Below are positions 22,136-26,766 of a DNA stretch of 26,766 nt, piece after piece. The stretch's first letter is position 1, and every line of letters starts with the position of its first letter. The translations under genes were made by a program, and so were the position numbers. Under the pieces are notes generated by a model that made no database searches, was not told the origin of the DNA, and was given only the letters and a program-made list of their open reading frames with translations. The DNA comes from a virus, in IMG/VR virus record IMGVR_UViG_3300017527_000841, positions 1 to 26,766 of that record; one strand, written 5' to 3'.

Positions 22136-22813
22136 ATCTTGCTCCTTGGTTGATGTTGCGGGCGTCACTGCCCGTTGTGTAGAATTAAATTTAGAACTTT
22201 GTGAAAACATTGCCATGGCCCGGCTGAGATCGTCGGCAGCAGCCTGGCTGTCCTTTGCCATCGTCCGCCCGCACTCCTTAAATGCGGTCCTGGCAGCGGT
22301 GACAAAATTTTCCTGATCGTCATCCGCGTCCGTTTCCAGCAACTCATGGGCAAAGCCCTCCTCCACGATCTCTGAGCCGTAGTAGTAGGTCTCCTCATCC
22401 ATCAGCTTTTGGATCTCCTCCAGGGACTTGCCGGTATGGCGAACGTAGGCTCCGGCCAGCAGCCTGGACAGGGCAGCCGTCTCGTTGCCGTATTTGAGGA
22501 TGTAGTTATGGTCGCCAAATACGCCGCCGTGCACGTTATGGACCATAAACACCGCGTTGTCCTCGACCATGATCGTGTCGGCAGCCAGTGGAATATAGGA
22601 GGCCGCCGACATGGCATAGCCGGACAGTACGGCTGTTACCTTGCCCGCGTAGTTGCGGACCAGGTTGAACATTTCCAGGGCGTGGCCGATAAAGCCGCCT
22701 GGTGAGGATATCAGCAGCTCTACGTCATCGCCGTCTGCATCGGCCAGAAACCGGCGAAGGTCACCGGCGGTCACGTCCCAGCCCACTACGCCGGAAAAAT
22801 TAAATTGTTTCAT
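21692..22813 (-). CDS. Head maturation protease (ClpP/S14 type) fused to scaffold
   Basis: The protein has 373 residues. The N-terminal half is a ClpP-type serine protease: LLISSPGGFIGHALEMFNLV, catalytic Ser69 in GYAMSAASY, His92 in MVHNVHGG, and a probable third residue at Asp139 in LMDEETYYYG. The second half (from about 227) is a highly charged helical scaffold (MDLKTLKKEHPDLVAALSEE and on) with Ala/Glu-rich stretches. Prohead assembly needs both activities. The ATG overlaps the portal stop (ATGA). An internal start at 22135 can make scaffold alone. Confidence 0.8.
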   Translation of the reverse strand: MKQFNFSGVVGWDVTAGDLRRFLADADGDDVELLISSPGGFIGHALEMFNLVRNYAGKVTAVLSGYAMSAASYIPLAADTIMVEDNAVFMVHNVHGGVFGDHNYILKYGNETAALSRLLAGAYVRHTGKSLEEIQKLMDEETYYYGSEIVEEGFAHELLETDADDDQENFVTAARTAFKECGRTMAKDSQAAADDLSRAMAMFSQSSKFNSTQRAVTPATSTKEQDMDLKTLKKEHPDLVAALSEEFVTGLTQEALQESNPDLVASIMVFGAASEVERIKDVRAQLIPGHEKLIEELEMDGTSSGADAAKAIIVAEKALRAGAAAGVANESNDPVPTANPDDGGKKEMKRSEFDALSIDEQRAFSQDGGTVKD

Positions 22814-24447
22814 TTGTCGTCTTCCTCTTCATCTTTGTTGGGATCCTGCACAACTGCGACCGGTTCCGGCAGCAGGTTGTTGTCCTGCAGCCAGGTCTCC
22901 TCTTTCAGTATCTGCGGCTGGATAGCCTCAAAATCACCGCCCAGCAACATGGCCCGCTCTTCGGCCCTGGTGGAGATGCGCAGCTCGATGCGTCGTTTTG
23001 CGGCCTCGACCTCTTTGACCGGGTCGATCTGGTTGGGAGCGTCGCCGGTCCACAGAGTGGACAGCCAGGCACGCCTGATCAGCGGATCGGGAAAAAAGCC
23101 GGGTGCGGCCAAACGGCCGGAAATAACCGCCTCGGTGATCACCGCCTCATAGACCGGCTGACAAAACTGGGCGGCCAGCCAGTGGCGGCGGCGCAGGAAA
23201 TAATCCCAGGCATCCTCCAGGGCAGCGCGGGCAGCTGAATAGCTGGCTGTGAAATGCTTAATCAGCACCTCAAATGGCAATTCGAGTGCCATGCCGATCT
23301 GGCGGGTGATTGCTATAAAAAAGGGATCAAATGCGGTGTTGGGCCGGTTGGGGTCAACCGACTCTATCCGGGAGCCGTTGGGCAGTCCGACCACGGAGCC
23401 GTAGCCCAGCTCCATGCCGGTGGGGTCTTCAGTGGCGGACGCGTCACCGTCCGGGTTGTCCATGTTCGGGGCAGGCCCGAAACTTGGGTCGCCGGTTTCG
23501 TTGTAGACAAATACGGTGAGCATCCCGGAAACCACGGCGGCCATGACCTCGGCGTCCGTATAGCGGCCCAACTGCTTGACCAACTCGGTGACCGGGGCCA
23601 GGTAAGGAACCCCTCTTGTCTGGCCGGGCCTGGTCTTGTCAAACAGGTGGATGGCCAACGGGTCTCCATTTTTGGCAAATGCCTTCAGAGATTGCCAGGA
23701 GTAATCATCTTTTTTCGAGCGCAGGAAGTGGTAACGCAAATTACCCGGATGTTTGTTAACAACGTGATATTTTTCCGGCCCGCCGTGCCTGTCTTTGGAT
23801 ACACCGGCCACCATGCGCTCTGTGTCCGGCTTAAATTGCGGATTGCAGAGCCGTGCTGCCTCAATGAGTTGCAGCTTGATCTTGTAGGGTGAGCCCGATC
23901 GTGCAAAGCGGGGCAGGTTGACCAGCACGTCACCGTCCTCCAGGACCCGCAGGAATACCAGCCCCTGCAGCAAGGAAAAATCCATCTGCCGCTCGGCATC
24001 TATCTCCCTGGTTGCGGTGGCCAGTTTAAATTCACGCTCGGCCGCACGCTCCCAGGCGTCTGCCTGCTCGTCGCTCAGGTTGAGTACGTTGCGGTCGATT
24101 TGGCTCTTGGGTTGCAGGCCGGAGCCGACAACCTTGGTCACGTTTGTTTTCAGGGCACCGGCAGCAATGGAGTTGTTGCGGGCAAGGTGTTGTGATTCTT
24201 CACGCAGGGTGACCAGGTCGGGCAGGATGGCTGAGTCTGCATCCATTTCCCGGCGGCCGCCTTTCTGGTTGGCGCGGCGGGTGCGGTCGGCTGAGTCGTA
24301 GCCGCCCGACATCATGGCAAGGTGGGCGCGGGCTTTAAATCGTTTTTGACCGGCGGATGGGCTCAGCCAGTTGGCTATATGGTCGGTGATGGTCAGCGGG
24401 ATCCGGACGGTCCGGCCGTTCATTCTTATTTCAGAGGGCAGGCTCAT
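22810..24447 (-). CDS. Portal protein, lambda gpB-like
   Basis: The product has 545 residues. Family signals include a basic N-terminus, AHLAMMSGGYDSADRTRRAN, LREESQHLARNNSIAAGALK, VTKVVGSGLQPKSQI and, later, LELPFEVLIKHFTASYSAAR followed by ALEDAWDYFLRRRHWLAAQF. These are hallmarks of lambda-type portals. It forms the dodecameric ring through which DNA enters and leaves. The start overlaps the stop of the DUF6148 gene (ATGA) and has a GAGGGAGG site. The tail (PNKDEEEDDK) is acidic. Confidence 0.9.
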   Translation of the reverse strand: MSLPSEIRMNGRTVRIPLTITDHIANWLSPSAGQKRFKARAHLAMMSGGYDSADRTRRANQKGGRREMDADSAILPDLVTLREESQHLARNNSIAAGALKTNVTKVVGSGLQPKSQIDRNVLNLSDEQADAWERAAEREFKLATATREIDAERQMDFSLLQGLVFLRVLEDGDVLVNLPRFARSGSPYKIKLQLIEAARLCNPQFKPDTERMVAGVSKDRHGGPEKYHVVNKHPGNLRYHFLRSKKDDYSWQSLKAFAKNGDPLAIHLFDKTRPGQTRGVPYLAPVTELVKQLGRYTDAEVMAAVVSGMLTVFVYNETGDPSFGPAPNMDNPDGDASATEDPTGMELGYGSVVGLPNGSRIESVDPNRPNTAFDPFFIAITRQIGMALELPFEVLIKHFTASYSAARAALEDAWDYFLRRRHWLAAQFCQPVYEAVITEAVISGRLAAPGFFPDPLIRRAWLSTLWTGDAPNQIDPVKEVEAAKRRIELRISTRAEERAMLLGGDFEAIQPQILKEETWLQDNNLLPEPVAVVQDPNKDEEEDDK

Positions 24448-24662
24448 CGCGGGATGGCCTCCCTCACCTGAATACCGGCGCCGGTGGTCAGCTCGTTGAC
24501 CCGGCCCTGCCAGATGGCGATACCCTGCTGCACGGCGGCCAGGTCGGCACGGGTCAAGCGGCGGCCATCCATGTCCACAGCCTGGCCCAGCAGAATTTTT
24601 TCTTCCGCGTCCAGGTACTTTGTCAAACGTGCTTCGGCTATCTCAACGGTAATTCCGGCCAT
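24444..24662 (-). CDS. DUF6148 / gpW-like small head protein
   Basis: The protein has 72 residues and starts MAGITVEIAEARLTKYLDAE. DGRRLTRADLAAVQQGIAIW is the central signature of the small gpW-like/DUF6148 family found beside phage portals. In lambda, gpW joins the head to the tail connector. The gene has an AGGAG site and is the first gene of the head operon, after a 270-base spacer. Its stop overlaps the portal start. Confidence 0.7.
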   Translation of the reverse strand: MAGITVEIAEARLTKYLDAEEKILLGQAVDMDGRRLTRADLAAVQQGIAIWQGRVNELTTGAGIQVREAIPR

Positions 24663-24782
24663 GACAAAAAAACTCCTCTAATTGATTACGAGAAGTTTAT
24701 GGCCATAAATGATTTTTTAGAAGGGACCTTTTTCCGGCATTTGCCAGTATTTTCCGAAAAAATGATTTTTTTTGAGAAAAAA

Positions 24783-24803
24783 GAGGAAAGAGGAAAGAGG
24801 AAA
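24783..24803. repeat. GAGGAAA heptamer tandem repeat, copy D
   Basis: Three GAGGAAA units lie in the 270-base spacer (24663-24932) between the methyltransferase and the head operon. GGAAAGAGGAAAGAGG at 24785-24800 is the reverse complement of 15443-15458 in copy A. No matching pyrimidine arm was found nearby. The rest of the spacer is AT-rich and holds no gene; AAAAAATCATTT occurs twice in it on the minus strand. Confidence 0.5.
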
Positions 24804-24894
24804 AAAATGCTTACAGTATGCGGTTTACGGTTTCCATCTTTTGCGGATGATATGCGGTTGTTCTGGACAAAGTACAGGTTTACAGTCTTGATAC

Positions 24895-24928
24895 GTTAAT
24901 ACATGGAAATTTTTTTCCATGTATTAAC
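24895..24928. terminator. Perfect 15-bp hairpin after the methyltransferase gene
   Basis: GTTAATACATGGAAA and its exact reverse complement are separated by a 4-base loop. On the minus strand the hairpin starts four bases after the methyltransferase stop codon. No U-run follows the stem, so it may act as an RNA-end or processing structure instead of a classic intrinsic terminator. It may equally be a protein-binding palindrome in the spacer upstream of the head operon. Confidence 0.5.
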
Positions 24929-24932
24929 ACTG

Positions 24933-25781
24933 TTAGCAAGCCTCAATTCTCTTGGTTGCTATCTGGTAATATTTTTCGTCTATCTCGCAGCCTATGAATT
25001 TACGGCCAAGTAATTTGGCCATTTTCCCGGTCGTGCCACTCCCCATGAAAGGGTCAAAAACAGTGTCACCTTCGTTGCTCCATGAAATTATGTGGTCACT
25101 GGCTAACTGTTCGGGGAATGTTGCAGGGTGTTTTGTGTGTTCACCCCTGCTTTGGTTCCATATCTTCCAAACATTGCCACGCAATGAAAACTCAGGGCAT
25201 ACATTACCAAGCCCTGTCCTAGTCTTTTGACCACCTTCTTTTGTCCTGTCGTGTCCTGTTACCTTCCGTCCAGCAGATACATTCTTATGGTCTTTTATCC
25301 CATTAAACGTGCTTGGTTTCCCCTTGCTGAACACGTACATATATTCCATTTTATTGTTGTATCTCACGCTCTCAGGAAAGGCCACCACGCCTTTTTCATA
25401 TATCATAGTGTCATGGAGATTAAATCCCATTTTCTTAAATGCCAATGCCTGTTCAAAACTGGACCCGGTTTCACTTCCCTTTATCGTTGCATCACCAACA
25501 ACCCAAACCACAACGCCACCAGGCTTTGTCACTCGCCACAATCCAGATGCAATAGCAGAAAACTCTGCCCATCCCCATGTTGAACTATTGTTGTACGTTC
25601 TCAAATTGTCGTATGGTGGACTTGTCATGGTTAAATCAATGCTATCAGCTTCAATAAAATCAAAGAGATATTTTCGGCAATCCCCATGCAGGAGTAACGG
25701 CATGCTAACAAGGCGCTGCACGTTGACCGCCTGGGGCTGCGGGTTTTCGGAGTTTTGTTTTTCAAATAATGGTTGTTGCAT
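24933..25781 (-). CDS. DNA methyltransferase, beta class, TSPPY type
   Basis: The start at 25781 (MQQPLFEKQNSENPQ) is preceded by GAGGTG at normal distance; a longer frame to 25853 lacks support and overlaps the gene before it. The protein has 282 residues. Motif IV TSPPY is at 53-57 and the S-adenosylmethionine motif DPFMGSG near 243-249, giving the beta order (IV, target region, X, I). SPPY is usual for N4-cytosine and some N6-adenine methylases; the base cannot be called. LGNVCPEFSLRGNVWKI lies in the target region. There is no restriction partner, so the role is probably protection of phage DNA or marking for packaging. Confidence 0.8.
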   Translation of the reverse strand: MQQPLFEKQNSENPQPQAVNVQRLVSMPLLLHGDCRKYLFDFIEADSIDLTMTSPPYDNLRTYNNSSTWGWAEFSAIASGLWRVTKPGGVVVWVVGDATIKGSETGSSFEQALAFKKMGFNLHDTMIYEKGVVAFPESVRYNNKMEYMYVFSKGKPSTFNGIKDHKNVSAGRKVTGHDRTKEGGQKTRTGLGNVCPEFSLRGNVWKIWNQSRGEHTKHPATFPEQLASDHIISWSNEGDTVFDPFMGSGTTGKMAKLLGRKFIGCEIDEKYYQIATKRIEAC

Positions 25782-25836
25782 TTTCACCTCTTGTATTTCA
25801 AATTCGGCGGCAAGTGAGCTAAATCGTTGTATGGAC

Positions 25837-26625
25837 TCATAGCCCACATTCACACGGGGGGTAGTCCATGTCTGGCCAGAGATTACCCTGTTTTTCCATC
25901 AACACTGCGTCAATCGGTTTTTCTTTGATCCCGAAAGGCCTTCCTATTTTCTCGGAAACTCGTTTTTCCAGAGTTCTCAATTTACAAATCAAATCAGGAT
26001 GCTCCCGCCTCAAAATTCGCAACTGAGCATCGGACTGATATGGGCAAAACCAACAGCCTGATTTCCTGGGCACCGGCAAACCATGATCCGCAATCAATTT
26101 TTTACAGCCCTCACGGTTTATCCCGTTTTCGATTAACACCCATCTATGTTCAACACCCTGTTTTGTTGATATTTTGGCTCGTTTTGCCTCTCCGGCATCA
26201 ATGCCGATGTGCATCCAGCATGGCTTATCCACATATTTATGCACAACTCGCACTTTAAATCTGTCAGTACACCACCGGTGCTTCACGCTCGGAACTATCT
26301 TTTTAAAATGGCAATAATCATACAGGTTGTCAAAACGCTCTCCCTCCCGGGTGCCAGCGTCGGGCTTGAGAATTGTAACAGGGTATTTGTCACAAAACAG
26401 TTTCACATATTCTGCTGTTTCAGGACTATCGGCTCCATGGTCAACATAAATTGCCTCAAACTCCACTCCCTGATCCAGCAGTAAAAGATAAAGAGCAACA
26501 GAATTAACACCAAACCCCATGGACAAATAGTGCTTAACTGGCACACCGTCCATACAACAAGTCGGCTCACGCTGACCCGCAGACTGTGCGGGTCTTTGGT
26601 CTTCGGTTTTAGTGCTTTTGTTCAT
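25837..26625 (-). CDS. PAPS-reductase-like PP-loop protein
   Basis: From ATG at 26625 the product has 262 residues. The PP-loop (SMGFGVNSVAL) at 35-45 binds ATP or a nucleotide, followed by AIYVDHGADSPET with the Asp-His-Gly motif. C119 (RWCTDRFK) is the usual PAPS-reductase Cys, and C191/C194 (SGCWFCPYQ) with C258/C260 suggest a Zn or iron-sulfur site. Phage genomes often carry such proteins next to DNA methyltransferases; substrates are unknown, and a DNA thio-modification role (as in DndC) is one hypothesis. A TTG start at 26682 would add 19 residues but has no ribosome site. Confidence 0.7.
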   Translation of the reverse strand: MNKSTKTEDQRPAQSAGQREPTCCMDGVPVKHYLSMGFGVNSVALYLLLLDQGVEFEAIYVDHGADSPETAEYVKLFCDKYPVTILKPDAGTREGERFDNLYDYCHFKKIVPSVKHRWCTDRFKVRVVHKYVDKPCWMHIGIDAGEAKRAKISTKQGVEHRWVLIENGINREGCKKLIADHGLPVPRKSGCWFCPYQSDAQLRILRREHPDLICKLRTLEKRVSEKIGRPFGIKEKPIDAVLMEKQGNLWPDMDYPPCECGL

Positions 26626-26668
26626 CAATCTTCTCGTATTTTCCACGGCGGGCAGGTAGCCTGTATCG

Positions 26669-26766
26669 TTATGTGCCGACAAGATTCACGGCCCATGCCA
26701 TCAGGCCACGTTTCTTGTTGCCGCCATTAATACGCACAAGTTGCCTACCCATCTCGCTCTCTCGCC
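26669..26766 (-). CDS. 3' part or very small gene at the right edge
   Basis: A frame is open from the window edge to a TAA at 26671-26669. It reads RESEMGRQLVRINGGNKKRG and ends AWAVNLVGT. An ATG lies inside it after a GAGAGAG stretch, so it may instead be a 27-residue gene. The residues do not identify a family. If it is the end of a longer gene, that gene would lie in the same transcription unit as the PAPS-like protein. Confidence 0.35.
   Translation of the reverse strand, partial: RESEMGRQLVRINGGNKKRGLMAWAVNLVGT

Noticed and set aside
25782-25853. Upstream extension of the methyltransferase
   Set aside because: No ribosome site, overlap with the PAPS-like gene, and a strong GAGGTG site directly before the ATG at 25781.
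1-26766. Integrase, att sites, tRNA genes, terminase
   Set aside because: I looked for them as expected partners of a temperate phage and saw none within the window; they may lie outside it.

Overview
The window is phage DNA, and no host gene was recognised. Nearly every gene lies on the minus strand, so the genes are read from high to low coordinates. The set is that of a long-tailed, siphovirus-like temperate phage: lambda-type portal, ClpP-type head protease, P22-type coat, FII-like connector, tail terminator, tail tube, tape measure, tail hub, LamG fibre and a lysis cassette. A lipoprotein gene and an M15 peptidoglycan peptidase point to a Gram-negative host. The sequence does not name the host, and it does not show whether this is an integrated prophage or a free phage genome. 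No integrase, attachment site, terminase, tRNA or CRISPR array was seen; terminase would be expected to the right of the window.

Layout from right to left. (1) 24933-26766: end of a small or cut gene, a PAPS-reductase-like protein and a TSPPY DNA methyltransferase, closed by a perfect 15-bp hairpin. (2) 19590-24662, head module: DUF6148 protein, portal, protease with a nested scaffold start, P22-like coat, Lys/Ala-rich small protein, FII-like connector and tail terminator. (3) 15484-19574, tail core: tube, assembly chaperone with a 17-codon mini-ORF, tape measure and a conserved 117-aa tail protein. (4) 4342-15342, tail tip and fibres: a 336-aa protein, three tandem related proteins that start with MTExxLTIxF, a zinc-ribbon protein, a LamG/DUF2341 fibre, two small proteins, a hub with ten LEQxY repeats, and three small proteins. 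(5) 1101-4337, lysis and accessory genes: two membrane proteins, a lipoprotein, a holin candidate, a signal-anchored beta protein, a DUF1353 protein, a 40-codon gene and the M15 endolysin.

(6) 1-1100 is different. A small HTH regulator, two tiny genes and a gpZ-like gene cut by the window edge are all on the minus strand. They lie next to a plus-strand ORF that looks like the first ~22 residues of a CI-type repressor. That ORF breaks off where the endolysin gene ends, which suggests a rearrangement joint or a joint between two phage segments.

Most neighbours overlap by ATGA or TGATG, which indicates tightly coupled translation. Gaps in the late region hold either strong ribosome sites or purine/pyrimidine inverted repeats built on AGGGAAAAGG. 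The most unusual items are the three-paralogue tail module with a Cys-rich member, the LEQxY hub repeat, the split DUF2341 fibre, the repeated intergenic hairpins, a reused 22-base ribosome site, the low-GC accessory genes in the lysis region and the broken repressor.
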